The notes: generated by a model from the sequence alone, not told the origin. A stretch of 64,000 nucleotides of DNA from Immersiella caudata (GCA_030512335.1 JAULSU010000005.1:4359501-4423500), one strand, 5' to 3'. Counted from the stretch's first letter, positions 52,713-63,429 are shown. A program made the numbers and translations.

Positions 52713-53382
52713 TTAGTTCCCAACTGGAGCCTCCTCCCAGCTGATGTTGGCAAACGGGAGGTCCACTTCGGTCTGGCTCATTTCGCACGAAAGCAAAACC
52801 CCATTCTCGCCCTCTCTGTCGATGCACACCTCGAACGGCAAGTTTGCAATCACAGTCGCGTCGAAGAGGAGGCTAGATTGAACCCAGAGTTAGACATTTC
52901 ATGATCGGATTCCGTGCTTCACTGCGGAAGAGAAGGTGCGAGACATACGGCTTGCTCGGATCCCCACTGCACAACCAGTTGAGCCGAAACCCCAGACGTC
53001 TGCTCCGCTCGCTCCGCTCCAGGAGAATTTGGCACCGTTCGAGGGTAGAAGGGATAGGCGTCTCGCCCGCCTGGCAGACACTCCAGGTCCCGCCGCCTGC
53101 GGAAATGGGGATGCGGTGGAGCCGGTACGTGTCTCCAGTGCCGGGATTCCAAACGCCAAAGGTTCCAACTGTCTTCGTTTGGTTGCCGGCCACTTGGATG
53201 GTGTCGATTAGGTACTCGGTGAGCACAAAGCCGGTGATGTTGGTGAAGGTTGCTGCGGAGCAGTTGCTGCTACGAGCTTGGAGGGTCGCAACAGGGAGGA
53301 CTTCGCTGCTGAACGGCGTTGGGGACGCTGCCGCTTGTGAGGTGAGCAGCATGCCCGCCAGGAAGGATGTGAGGAGAACCAT
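52713..53382 (-). CDS. Secreted protein, about 197 aa, possibly AA1-like
   Basis: Exons 53382-52949 and 52872-52713 with a 76-bp intron (GTATGT donor, TCTAAC branch, TCTAG acceptor) give 197 aa in phase. The signal peptide is MVLLTSFLAGMLLTSQAAA, then SPTPFSSEVLPVATLQARSS. The mature part has NCSAATFTNITGFVLTEYLI, DTYRLHRIPISAGGG, LGFRLNWLCSGDPSKP and, from exon 2, LLFDATVIANLPFEVC, with six or more cysteines and two N-glycosylation-like sites. Overall length, strand-rich pattern and the C...C spacing recall fungal AA1-like (Alt a 1-type) secreted proteins, but I cannot confirm that by eye. ATG 53382 is chosen because it gives the signal peptide; an in-frame frame extends 16 codons upstream. 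Confidence 0.65.
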
Positions 53383-53927
53383 CGTGATTTTGCGGATCGT
53401 GATCACACTGAACAATGGAGGCGATGGCAAAGAGCTGGGCAGGCGGAGCCAAGTTTCTTAGGGAATGCGGAGAAGACACGACATTCTTCATCTTAAGCCA
53501 TTAACAAACGTTGTAATGTCCCGGCGGAGAGTACGTGGACGCAATTTAGACAGGATCAATTGAAAACTGTGTATTCCGGGTTGAGAAGCGCAGTCATGTC
53601 GATGGGTATGTCTTAGCCTAATGATGATGAATGCTCAGGGGAAAACGGGAATTGGCAAGCGATAAGAGGCGGGAAATCACCCGATTGGATGCCAGCGGCG
53701 GCTCGGCGGTTGATGGTCGATGAGATGGGGATTGGTCGAGTCCATCACGGCAGTATCGCATAATTGGGTTATGCAACTATGCGCCCATTCTCGCTTGGCA
53801 CGACCGCATTGCTGCCTGAGGTGGCGCGGTGATGGGCGAGTTCTTGCACAGCTGAGAGCCTTGTCGATGGCAGCTTTGACAAAAACTTCCCCTCGAACCT
53901 CATTCCAAAGTCTCTGCAACAGAAGAG
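53383..53927. other. Divergent promoter region
   Basis: About 545 bp between the divergent secreted-protein and HET genes. No gene supported. Confidence 0.35.
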
Positions 53928-56231
53928 ATGTCGTCCGTGAACGCCGCTCCATGCGACGTGTGCAATGGTCTTTTGAAGGATGACCATGACCGCCGCCTAG
54001 CTCTCGATGTCACTCCGGACGAACTTGACCAGTCCGTCAAAGCTGGGAAGTGCCCACTATGCGGGGTTTTATCCGCCGCGATCCAGCAATTTGGAGAAGC
54101 AACGTGGAAGGACGATCCCCCTGGGTCGTGGGATGAAAGGATTGCTCGGATATATGCATATGGACTCTCGGGCCCGCACGATACGCTCTCCATCGAAGTG
54201 TATTACAAGAGTGGGGGACCGAGAAGGACATTTGAGCTGTTCTACCCGAAATCGGGGAGCACCAAAGGTGTTCTCCTCCCCGGCGTCCAAGAACGGCCGT
54301 CTCTGTCCACGGATCCACTCTCCGAGACCGGACTGGGGTGGGCTTCTACTGCCCTTCGTTCTTGCCTCGAAGACCACGCGGATTGCCCTAGCGAAAACTC
54401 TGCAGCCCCACCCAAGAGGGTTCTCGAAATCACGCAACCTCCCTCAGGCGACATCAACGTCCTGCTGGTTTCAGACGTAACCGACAGCGTGCGATATGCT
54501 GCCCTTAGCCATTGTTGGGGAACTCAGCCATCAGCCATCACCACAAAGGCGACCATCAAACGCAACAGCCGCGGAATCCCCTGGAAACAGCTACCAGCGA
54601 CGTTTCAGGATGCCATTACATTCAGCATGGCCATTGGCCTGCGCTACATCTGGATCGACGCCCTGTGCATCGTCCAAGATGATGAGGTCGACTGGCAGGT
54701 GCAATCATCGCTGATGGCCGATATCTACCAGAACGCATACCTCACGTTGGCCGCTACCCACTCTACCTCAGGGTCCATCGGATGCTTCACCGCTGGCCGT
54801 TGCGGGAAAATCCTGGTAGGAGAGCAGGAGGTGACCCTTCCAGATTCTTTGAGAAGATGGCATGGTGTTCGGCTCCGAGAAAAGGTTCAGCACTGGACGG
54901 CCCCGATGGGCAGAGCATCCGCCAAGACACATCCTGTCCTATCGCGCGGTTGGATATTCCAGGAACGTATTCTTTCGCCACGCGTTCTTCACTTCTGCGC
55001 CGAAGAGATGGTCTGGGAATGCAAATCGACTACTCAATGCGAGTGCGGCGGTCTTCCGCCAAGCACGGGTCTTGGCCCGCGGGAGATCTTTGGGGACATC
55101 ACCGCGACTCCCACGGCAGACGATGAGGCGAATACTGACACGATTCTTCTCGCTCTGCGATCCCTGCAGCTCGAATCGCAGTCGAATCGCACAGACAGAC
55201 CACACTCACTAGAGTCAGGGGCCGATTGGGCTTCTCGCAGCATCCAGAATATTTTCCGAACCTTCCGCGGACAGCCACCAAAACCGCGACCTCTCGGGAT
55301 GAGCATATCAGCTGCTACACTGCAGCCGTCTTCGAGGCCTCAACGGCGTCGCCAATCACGCGAAACTACCCTCTCCGACACGATCACGGGACGGATCACG
55401 AACTCCCCTCGCTTGACTACATACAGCGAAACGTCTTGGGAAACGAGGTGCTGGCCTGATCAGCCTGTTGCCTCGAGGCTATGGCAGAAGCTCGTTGAAC
55501 AATATTCCCCCCTTTTGCTGTCGAAAGAGACAGATCGGTTACCAGCCTTGTCGGGAATCACGAGCCGAGTCGAACCCCATCTCGGAGGATACCGCGCTGG
55601 GCTGTGGAGTACTACTTTGGCTCCTGACCTCCTCTGGAGAACCACTCAGCTCAAGAGCGGGTCGCACATGGTGGCTCAGGGCCCGTCGTGGTCGTGGACG
55701 GCTGTCAACGGTGGGGTTCAGTACTGGGACGATCTGAGGGTTGACATTGATATGACAGAAGTGGAGAGCTGGACGAGACGGCGTCCTCTGTTCAAGTCTT
55801 GTTTCGTCAACCCTATCGGGAAAAATCGCTTCGGCCAGGTCGCACCCGGAGGTGAAATCGTGATACAAGGATCGTTACTCCGAGCCAGATTTCGGTACGT
55901 CTGGACCCGCCAAGACCATGGTTCAACGACAAGAACTTTGGATTACTTCAGGTATGAGGTCCACTTGGACGGTCTCGAGATCGGGATGTACGCGGACCAC
56001 GTCTGTATGGAGTCGGGACCTCATCACATTTCTGACTATGAAGAGGTCTGGCTGCTTCTCATTCATCCGGATGTTTGCCTGGTTCTTGCTGACACACTGG
56101 CCGATGGGAGCAAGTTCCCGACATATCGGCGGATTGGAATCGTGAGGCAACCTCAGGCATTCACGAGAGAGTATGTCAGCGCTGTGGATTGGCTTGCTGG
56201 ATCTGTCGAGAAGACGATTCGGATCATATAA
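53928..56231 (+). CDS. HET-domain protein (heterokaryon incompatibility)
   Basis: A single-exon, intact 767-aa gene. The N-terminus has paired cysteines (CDVCNGLL and CPLCGVL, residues 9-48), common at the start of this HET subgroup and possibly metal-binding. The HET domain has YAALSHCWGTQPS near 190, GIPWKQLPATFQDAI, RYIWIDALCIVQDDEVDW near 238 and AYLTLAATHS; then RGWIFQERILSPRVLHF and DRLPALSGI. The C-terminal part has PSWSWTAVNGGV. This is the motif order of proteins that execute vegetative incompatibility. It belongs to the same subgroup as the HET gene at 60961, which also starts with a C-x-x-C pair and shares IWIDALCIVQDD. Confidence 0.9.
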   Translation: MSSVNAAPCDVCNGLLKDDHDRRLALDVTPDELDQSVKAGKCPLCGVLSAAIQQFGEATWKDDPPGSWDERIARIYAYGLSGPHDTLSIEVYYKSGGPRRTFELFYPKSGSTKGVLLPGVQERPSLSTDPLSETGLGWASTALRSCLEDHADCPSENSAAPPKRVLEITQPPSGDINVLLVSDVTDSVRYAALSHCWGTQPSAITTKATIKRNSRGIPWKQLPATFQDAITFSMAIGLRYIWIDALCIVQDDEVDWQVQSSLMADIYQNAYLTLAATHSTSGSIGCFTAGRCGKILVGEQEVTLPDSLRRWHGVRLREKVQHWTAPMGRASAKTHPVLSRGWIFQERILSPRVLHFCAEEMVWECKSTTQCECGGLPPSTGLGPREIFGDITATPTADDEANTDTILLALRSLQLESQSNRTDRPHSLESGADWASRSIQNIFRTFRGQPPKPRPLGMSISAATLQPSSRPQRRRQSRETTLSDTITGRITNSPRLTTYSETSWETRCWPDQPVASRLWQKLVEQYSPLLLSKETDRLPALSGITSRVEPHLGGYRAGLWSTTLAPDLLWRTTQLKSGSHMVAQGPSWSWTAVNGGVQYWDDLRVDIDMTEVESWTRRRPLFKSCFVNPIGKNRFGQVAPGGEIVIQGSLLRARFRYVWTRQDHGSTTRTLDYFRYEVHLDGLEIGMYADHVCMESGPHHISDYEEVWLLLIHPDVCLVLADTLADGSKFPTYRRIGIVRQPQAFTREYVSAVDWLAGSVEKTIRII

Positions 56232-56481
56232 AGGTCTGAAACAACGGACCTTGGATGTATCGAAACACTCAACATGTTCCTTCTTAGCGTATTCGTATGG
56301 TGGTCTTTGCGACATGCAGAATCGAGCGGCCGCATGTTTCCGCAGGGATAAGGAGACGCACACCTCGGTGAGCTGAACCCCCGCCCCACCACCAATCATG
56401 CGCACACATCACTGCATAACCCCGCACAAAGGCCAGACAGCCAGGCTCCCGCACGGCTTTTCCCCAAAGCAACACGAAGAG

Positions 56482-57607
56482 ATGTCATGCCACCCCCCAT
56501 CTCCGCCCTGCTATCTCTACATTCGACATTGCCAAGGAACATTTCCTTTTCTGCGACTACTGGCGGAGCTTCGATGCAAGGTATAGCGAAACCTGTACCG
56601 CTGGCAAGGCAGCGATGACTGCGGAGGTGCTCTGAACTCGTGGGGTTATCCGATGTGGACTCCGGGACTCTCTCGACTCGAACTTGAGTCGCGCAATCAC
56701 ACAAAGCTTCAAAGACTTGGCCCCATTGCTACGAGTGAACAAACGTAAGTCCCTTATTGACGTTCCGGCTCTTTGCATGTGCAGACATGACACCCAGAGC
56801 TCCACGCCGAGGTATCCGCCATCCTCTACCGCCCAACCTACGGGTTTTACGACCGAAGACCGCTTCGAAGCGCAGGGTCCTTCAGCTCCAACTGGAACAA
56901 AGTAATCCTTCGTGAAGGAGGACCCGGTCACTACCTCCGGCGCGTCCACGTCCAGCTCCAGAGCCCGCTTATACCCTGATCACCCAAATCCAGGTGCGGT
57001 TTGGCCTCCGCCTAGAACATGGTCCAACGATCCTTTGATCCACGCTGAGATTCTACTTTGGGCCCTTGCACGGAATGCACCAAATTTGGAAGTGCTTTCC
57101 ATAACGGCGTTGCAAAGGGCGAGCATGTGCGTGCGGCGGTACTTGCGTCGAGGCTGCGGTATCCTGGAGAGTGTACCCCCTTTGCCGATGGAATACTCTT
57201 GGATGGATCCGCAACTGGGAGTAGACTTGGCGGAGTTGTTTTCGAAGGAGCGAGAAGGCCCGTATATGGAGGGAGTGACTAGTATTTTGGAACTGTTGGC
57301 TCCGGGACAGCCGGATGTTCAGGAGGTGGTTCGGGATGGGGTGGTTAGGGAGATTACACCAAAGGTTGCGCAGCCGAATAGGAGGTATAGATTCCGTTTG
57401 TATGGGCCGCTGTACTACTTGGAGTGTGAGAAGCTGTTTTGGGGGGTCAGGCTTTTGGAAATACTGAAGGGGTTTGGACCGAAGCTGCGGGAGATTCGAT
57501 TCGCGGGAAGAGAGGATAGGAAGTGGTTGGGTGCTGTCAAGGAGGCTGTTGGGATTGAGGTTGACTTGTTGCCGGAGCCACATGGGGCTGGGCTTCTTAC
57601 GATATAG
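56482..57607 (+). pseudogene. Third, decayed copy of the LPxExRNxIY family
   Basis: ATG 56482 leads to FLRLLAELRCKV, then a TAG where the family has Tyr (RCKxYRNLY continues after it). In another frame, FKDLAPLLRVNK; an intron (GTAAGT near 56744) joins QLHAEVSAILYRPTYGFYDR, matching IHQEAKPLLYAPTYIFNE of the gene at 23583. The frame stops at LQSPLIP and a third frame continues from DHPNPG to 57607 with ARNAPNLEVLSIT, LLEILKGFGPKLREIRFAG and DRKWLGAVKEAVGIEV, colinear with the end of the intact copy. At least one nonsense and two frame changes. Confidence 0.7.
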
Positions 57608-58057
57608 ACTTCGGGGAGGCCTACACTTGACACTTGGTGGGGGCCAAGGGTTCCCTGAGCCCCTCTTAGTGGCTGACATTGCTAGTAACCCGAGTCACTA
57701 AAGCAGCAAATTTACGCGCGGAGAGTACGACGAGGCCGTCCCATTGGCCTTTTCCCTGCAGCTGCCTGCACCTCGGAAGCCCAACAAACAAAGAGCATAT
57801 CCTCTGGACCTTGTTCGTCGAAGGCGAGGTCGGGCGACCTACCCCTCCGAAACTGACAGGTCAAAACCAAGCCCACCCTCCACCCCCCCATTTCTCGCCG
57901 TTCTCTCGCTTGCAACAACTCCTTTCGGGCGGCACTCCCTGGCCCCCCCCCCCCCCCCCCTTTTTTTTTAGCATCCCTCTCCAAGTTGAGGCTAGTCGAG
58001 TTTTCTAACAACGTCCCCTTCAATCCCGCGCATCTCACTGCTTAAATCTCGCCCAAA
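57608..58057. other. Promoter region of the BTB gene
   Basis: About 450 bp. CT-rich, with a C16/T9 homopolymer pair near 57943-57970 shortly before the ATG; nothing coding. Confidence 0.4.
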
Positions 58058-59078
58058 ATGGTCCTCCAGCTAGAGAATGGAAACTCTAATGGCACGAGCC
58101 CTGAGCCAAAGCCCATCTCCTTTGATGAGTGCGTTTCCCACCGCCCGGTAGCTCAAACATCCCTACATCAGCTACAATCACGGGGCCAGCCCAAAGTTAA
58201 CCCCTTTGCTCACAACCAGTCTCGCCTCCTCAAAACCATTCTTCTTCACCATTGGATCCAACAAGCGCGAATTCATGATGCACTCGGCCCTTGTTGCCTC
58301 TCAATCCCCCACCTTCGAGCGCCTCGTCAACAACACCAACTTCAAGGAAGGCCAAAGCTGTCGTGTTGATCTAGAAAACGTCGAAGAAGAGACGTTTATT
58401 CGCTTTTCTCAGTTTGCTTACACTGGGAAATACGACGAGGGCGAGGTCGAGGCCCCGCCCGTGGATGATGAGCCAGTCAACCCACCATCAGAGCCATTGG
58501 CACCGGCCGAGGACGACAGCTGGGGATTTGGCGTGACATCGACGGGCAAGAAAAAGAAGGGAAAGTCAGGCTGGACCTCTGACGAACCTGCACCTCTCAG
58601 CGCCGGCCCAAAGGGTATCTACGACCAGACCTCACGGACCATTGTGTTTGAAGCTCTAGCTCAGAAATTCGTCAAGAGAGTGTCGAAACTAGCGGCGGGA
58701 CCTTCTACTGACACCAAGAAGATCCAAGTTGGGGGCCGAGCAACGTCCAACCCGTATTTGCTGCACGCCAAGATCTTCGTCTTTGCCGATTACTGGGGCG
58801 TGACGGGCTTGAAGGAAGTTTCACTGTGTAAGCTGAGCAGTGCTTTGCAGGATGTTGGTTCGCGAGTGAATACCAAGGGTGTTCGCGATCGTCTTGTTGC
58901 GTTGGTGGAGTACTGCTATAATGAGCCCCGGCCGGAGGAGCTGCTTGAGCTTGTGGACTTGTACGCCGCGTTCAGGCTTCCTCAGCTGTGGGTAAGCGAA
59001 AGATTTCAAGGGTTGTTTGGGGACTACAAGGAGCTGTCGGTTGCGTTGATGAGCGCTGTTGTTGAGTCCGGGTTGTGA
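58058..59078 (+). CDS. BTB/POZ-domain protein
   Basis: Exons 58058-58128 and 58220-59078 (91-bp intron) give 309 aa. After the splice the frame reads FDDLASSKPFFFTIGSNKRE, FMMHSALVASQSPTFERLVN and VEEETFIRFSQFAYTGKYDE, the usual pattern of a fungal BTB/POZ fold (residues about 25-110). An acidic, disordered insert (PPVDDEPVNPPSEPLAPAED, then a GKKKKGK patch) separates it from a helical C-terminal half (LLHAKIFVFADYWGVTGLKE, LVALVEYCYNEPRPEELLEL) that resembles the BACK-like tail of these proteins. BTB proteins dimerise and often serve as adaptors, for example for cullin-3 ligases. No partner domain is seen here. Confidence 0.82.
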
Positions 59079-59375
59079 GGTTGGGGAGTCGATCTGCATT
59101 GTTGATCGAGCGGGATTGAATAGTGGATTAGGAGCAACTCATTTCCGGGGCAACAAAACAACGCACTAGGCAGCAAAACAGAGTCCCAGGCAACAAAACA
59201 AAATCCCAAGGCAACCAAATAACTCTAGGAGATATATTCCCCGTAAGCGCAGACGCATTCTCCACACAATTCACTAGAATTGTTCTCTGCTCGACAAGCT
59301 GCTTTGTTTTTGAACCCTCCCTCCCTCCCCCAGGAAAGACCCACCAATATCACTGTTTTTCTCCAGTCAAGGGAA

Positions 59376-60812
59376 ATGGCATCCAAAGTCCCCAGCCAGA
59401 GACGCATCAACGTCTACGTCCGCTGGCGACCGTTGGCCGCATCCGAAACAGAATCCTGCCAAATCGACTCCAAGACAAATTCCAGCAACGCCGACGGCCC
59501 ATCCCTCCTCTCCGTCTCCATCAACCGCCAAGCCTCACCGATAGATCGAGCGTGGGCCAGTGCCTCGTCATTCGACGGCGTTCTGGATGTCGACGCCGAT
59601 AACCACTCAGCATACCAGCTCATCGTAGCCAACGCCATACCCAAAATCATGCAGGGCGGCGCCTTTAGTGTGTTTGCCTACGGCCATTCCGGCAGCGGCA
59701 AGACGCACACCATCATCGGCTACGATTACGACAACGACAAACGACTCGGTCTAGCTCTCGCCGCGGCGCGGTCCCTCTTTGCAGCCCTCGAGCCCTTGGT
59801 CAACAACTCGGGACACGAACTCGATCCCGATTCAGCCAAAGGTAAAGAACCACCCCTGGGTATCGGTCTCAGCCTATTCGAAGTCCGCAGAAAGACAGCC
59901 CTCGACCTGCTCAACCACGGTACGGAATGCCACATCCGCGAAGGCCCCGACGGGAAGACACACATCCGCGGCGAGACCGAGCTCCTCGGAGGCGGAAAAG
60001 TCAGGGTGTGTCCCATCGTGCAGCAACCGTGCTGGGCATTCACATCCCTCCGCGAGGAACTCATCCGCGCTCTCAGCCGCCGTGCTGTGGGTTCGTCGAC
60101 CGTCCACGATCAGAGCTCCCGGACGCATGCGGTTTTAGAATTTGAGGTGGTCAGCCAGCGTCTTATTGATGCTCGTCAGGCGCTTTATGACCGGCAGTCG
60201 GAGCTTGTACCAGTGGGCAAACGTGCTACTGATATTAGCATTGAGGAGCAGTCTAGGGGATTCATTCGTGGCCCCGGGGGGACTGGATGGGTGCCTAATC
60301 CGGATTATCAGATTGATCAGGCGCGGATTGATGCGGCTGAGGCGGAAAAGGCGGAGTTTGAGGCACGTGTGGCGGCCGCGGAGGTAAATCTCGAGGATGT
60401 CCTGCGGTCTGGAAGACTTGCTTCCCCGTGTCTGGGTGGAAAGATGGTCTTTGTGGACCTTGCGGGCGCCGAGTATCACCGAGAAAAGGGAAGCGCCGCG
60501 CATATTCCAAAGCAGACGCCGCAAGAGCAGCAGGAGGGGCGCCAAATCAATGCGGATCTGTTGGCGCTGAAGGAGGTGATTCGGGCGGTGGCGCGGTCTG
60601 AAAAGGGGACGCGTATTCCGTTCCGAGCTTCGCCTTTGACCATGGTGTTGCGTGAGCATTTTCGACAGGGCGATGGACAGGGGGATTCGGACCTGTCAGG
60701 GGCAAGCAACTTGAGCTCTTCTGCTATGGTGGTGACAGTCTCGCCGGCAAGGGAACAGTTTGCGGCGACGTTGAACTCACTCAAGTACGGGAGTCTGGTC
60801 GGAGCTGTTTGA
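59376..60812 (+). CDS. Kinesin motor-domain protein with a large insert, no tail
   Basis: 478 aa from ATG 59376 (MASKVPSQRRINVYVRWRPL). Kinesin landmarks: INVYVRWRPL at the first strand, P-loop GHSGSGKTHT near 103 (family GQTGSGKT), switch I DQSSRTHAV near 245, switch II DLAGAE near 361, LKEVIRAVARSEKGTRIPFR and final TLNSLKYGSL. The protein is essentially a motor domain and ends there, without stalk or tail. Between SSRTH and DLAGAE lie about 110 residues where conventional kinesins have about 30. The extra part (RLIDARQALYDRQSEL through RIDAAEAEKAEFEARVAAAE) looks helical or coiled-coil. It may be a divergent or regulatory kinesin-like protein. The gene is intact. Confidence 0.82.
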   Translation: MASKVPSQRRINVYVRWRPLAASETESCQIDSKTNSSNADGPSLLSVSINRQASPIDRAWASASSFDGVLDVDADNHSAYQLIVANAIPKIMQGGAFSVFAYGHSGSGKTHTIIGYDYDNDKRLGLALAAARSLFAALEPLVNNSGHELDPDSAKGKEPPLGIGLSLFEVRRKTALDLLNHGTECHIREGPDGKTHIRGETELLGGGKVRVCPIVQQPCWAFTSLREELIRALSRRAVGSSTVHDQSSRTHAVLEFEVVSQRLIDARQALYDRQSELVPVGKRATDISIEEQSRGFIRGPGGTGWVPNPDYQIDQARIDAAEAEKAEFEARVAAAEVNLEDVLRSGRLASPCLGGKMVFVDLAGAEYHREKGSAAHIPKQTPQEQQEGRQINADLLALKEVIRAVARSEKGTRIPFRASPLTMVLREHFRQGDGQGDSDLSGASNLSSSAMVVTVSPAREQFAATLNSLKYGSLVGAV

Positions 60813-60960
60813 CGCGCCGCGGTCGGCATCCCTGACTCTTGTGTGGTAGAGGAGGCCGCGTGTGACCAGATTTACTCAGACAGCAGAGACAGCCCCTTTG
60901 AACTATAAATCATCACTGCCCAAGCCACAACACCCAAAATCCCCCCTCATCCTCTCCCCA
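60813..60960. other. Short gap between convergent genes
   Basis: About 150 bp between the kinesin-like and HET stops; likely holds both polyadenylation regions. Confidence 0.3.
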
Positions 60961-63429
60961 TCAAACGACAATCACAGAAGTTTTAACTACCCCCTTGGAC
61001 CACCTCTCATTCCAAACATCAACCTCAAACAACCCCACCCTTCTCATCCTCGGAAACCTCCCACCAGCTCCATCCACCCTCTGCAGACCACCCCTTCTGT
61101 CCAACTGAAACGAGTTATCCACCTCCATCAACGCCAACCCGTAGTCCACCGCCCCGTGCGTGCTTGAAAAGGCACTCGGGCCTGTGCCTAGTCGGAGACA
61201 ATGGAGTTCTGTGTTTTCTGGCAGATGCGAGGGGTCGGTGTCGAAGTAGATGATACCTTCGGCGGATGCTGGTCGTCCCTGACTCGATAGGAGGCGCGTG
61301 AAGAGAGATGAGAGGGATGGGGGGTACATTGAGTATAGCTTTGGTCTTGGACCTGCTGTAGGCAGGATTGAGAGATTGTCCGGGTTGAGGAGATTCTTTT
61401 CAGAGATGGAGACTACGGCGAGGTAGCTTGTGAGACAGAGGTATCCGCCCTTGATGGGGCCGTATAGATGGTTGTCTCTTGGTCCAGGGAAGATCATTGT
61501 GAGGGCTGTTACTTCCATGGGTGAGTAACTCATGGGGAGTCCTCCGAGCCCCGAGGGTGATCCGGATCGTGCGTCGAAGAGGGCGCCGTTGAGAGAGGGA
61601 GAGTCGGTTGTGCCTGATGTGTAGCCGTAGTGAATTGGTGAAGTGAGGGAAACCCATGACCAGGATGGGAGCCAGTCTTCAAGATAGTCTGTCGAGCCGA
61701 TGTCTTGGAGAGTTGAAGCTGTTCGAAGCGGCGATGGCCACGGATCGCCGGGCTGTGAAGACCGGCGAGACGTGTAGTCCGGGAACCAGGATAGCTGCAC
61801 AGTCAGGTTTTCCTTCCACATACCCGCAAGATACGTCGACATATCCGGATCCCTCGGGTTAAAAAGTTTCTTCCCAAAATGAGCTGCAAGCCCAGCGAGT
61901 GCAGGGAGTCGGTCACTCGCGTATGTAAGTTTCCGACCCGAGTACGCCTGAACCACCCGGCACCAGTCCTCAACCCATGGTCTGATTCTCCTAGGGTCTT
62001 CCCGGAGTAGGACCTTGTCCCGGGCCCGTTCCATGGCAACGCGAGGCGGCAGATTGGGAGAGAAAAGAGAAATTGCCTGGCCCACCTCAACGAACCTGGG
62101 ATAGTCTTCGGATGCTGCAGCCCGTCGACACTCCCACAGGACGCGCGTCTCTGTGAAGTAGATGATTCGTTTCGAGAGCAAGCGCTCCTGGAAGCACCAA
62201 CCCCTTGGGTAGAGCGAGCCGCTGGTTATTGCGTTGCCCCAGTCAGCCAGGTACGGCTGGATGGTGACTGATAGTGCGCCTCTTTTTGCATGCTCGGTGC
62301 TCAAGGTGAAGGAGCGAAGGTGTGCATCTGGTGGGGGACGGGGCTGAAATATACCCGCGTGAGTATTCTTTGAGGACGAGGCTGAAATCATGCAGATGGC
62401 GGTTGCGTAGATCAGGTCCATGCGAAAGATCTCTCGGGCCTTATCGGCATCGTCATCTTGGACGATGCACAAGGCATCGATCCAGATGTAGCTGACCTTG
62501 ATGGCGCGGGTTATTTGAATGGCATGTTGGAAGGTGAGCGGAAGGTCGTCAAAGGCCAGGGACTGAAGGGATGGTTTTAGATTCGCCTTGGTGGTGGTGG
62601 GCAGAGATGTGGGGTCGCCCCAGCGGTAACTGAGTGTTGCATACGGAGGGCCCAAGTCTTCTTCGTCGAGTGGTAGGTCGGCTGCATCAACAAGACGGAG
62701 AGGACCCTCGCCACAGTAGATGAGACGTGCCGGGGAGGAGAAATTGGTTGTGATGACACGCTCGCCGACAAACTTGCAGCCCGAGCCGTGGCCCTGCTGG
62801 CACTCGTCCAGCCACTGATTCAGCAGCGCAATAGTCTTGGTCGAGTCCGCCTGCGAGGCTACGGGTTGTGGCGCGGGCCCTTTGTCTCCGCGCCGCCAAC
62901 CCCAACCAGGGACCAAGAAGTCTGAAGGGTAATCTTGCCATGAGCTCTTGTACTCTGACGGGTTGCTGCCGGGTTTCGTCTCTTGCAGATTGAAGCGTAA
63001 AGTGCACGACTTTGCAGTGCCCCAGGTGATGACAAGGAGGGGCCCGCTGGCCTTGACGGGATCACCATGACCCATGAGCACCTGCAACTCGACGCGATGG
63101 ATGTTCATCCTTTCCGCTGTTGCGTCGTAGCGCGAGGGTTTGATTGTGTGGAAAAGCGATCCACCGGACCAGAGAGTCCCCAACAGGATACCACCTTCCC
63201 CGAGCGCGGCATCATCTGGGCTTGGATCAGATCGGATGGCGTCCAAAACTGTGATACAGAGGCGACAACCATCAGCTGCGCTCTGCGCGAGACTCTCCTC
63301 ACCGCGTGGACCTCGGTGGATTCGGTGCGTGACAGACGAACCGGGCGTGAACAAGGCGGCCGGTGTTCCGTGGCATTCGGCGCAGAGATGGACATCTGTT
63401 GCGGTTTTCCATTGCCCAGCCTGACTCAT
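60961..63429 (-). CDS. HET-domain protein (heterokaryon incompatibility)
   Basis: 822 aa from ATG 63429 (MSQAGQWKTATDVHLCAECH); the open frame upstream (to 63588) has no HET character. A C-x-x-C pair (CAEC, then CRLC) opens the protein. The HET domain is at about 255-400: YATLSYRWGDPTSLPTTTKA, DLPLTFQHAIQITRAI and YIWIDALCIVQDDDADKARE; then RGWCFQERLLSKRIIYFTET and DRLPALAGLAAHFGKK. The C-terminal part has LPSWSWVSLTSPIHYGY. Intact, single exon. Same subgroup as the gene at 53928. Confidence 0.9.
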   Translation of the reverse strand: MSQAGQWKTATDVHLCAECHGTPAALFTPGSSVTHRIHRGPRGEESLAQSAADGCRLCITVLDAIRSDPSPDDAALGEGGILLGTLWSGGSLFHTIKPSRYDATAERMNIHRVELQVLMGHGDPVKASGPLLVITWGTAKSCTLRFNLQETKPGSNPSEYKSSWQDYPSDFLVPGWGWRRGDKGPAPQPVASQADSTKTIALLNQWLDECQQGHGSGCKFVGERVITTNFSSPARLIYCGEGPLRLVDAADLPLDEEDLGPPYATLSYRWGDPTSLPTTTKANLKPSLQSLAFDDLPLTFQHAIQITRAIKVSYIWIDALCIVQDDDADKAREIFRMDLIYATAICMISASSSKNTHAGIFQPRPPPDAHLRSFTLSTEHAKRGALSVTIQPYLADWGNAITSGSLYPRGWCFQERLLSKRIIYFTETRVLWECRRAAASEDYPRFVEVGQAISLFSPNLPPRVAMERARDKVLLREDPRRIRPWVEDWCRVVQAYSGRKLTYASDRLPALAGLAAHFGKKLFNPRDPDMSTYLAGMWKENLTVQLSWFPDYTSRRSSQPGDPWPSPLRTASTLQDIGSTDYLEDWLPSWSWVSLTSPIHYGYTSGTTDSPSLNGALFDARSGSPSGLGGLPMSYSPMEVTALTMIFPGPRDNHLYGPIKGGYLCLTSYLAVVSISEKNLLNPDNLSILPTAGPRPKLYSMYPPSLSSLFTRLLSSQGRPASAEGIIYFDTDPSHLPENTELHCLRLGTGPSAFSSTHGAVDYGLALMEVDNSFQLDRRGGLQRVDGAGGRFPRMRRVGLFEVDVWNERWSKGVVKTSVIVV

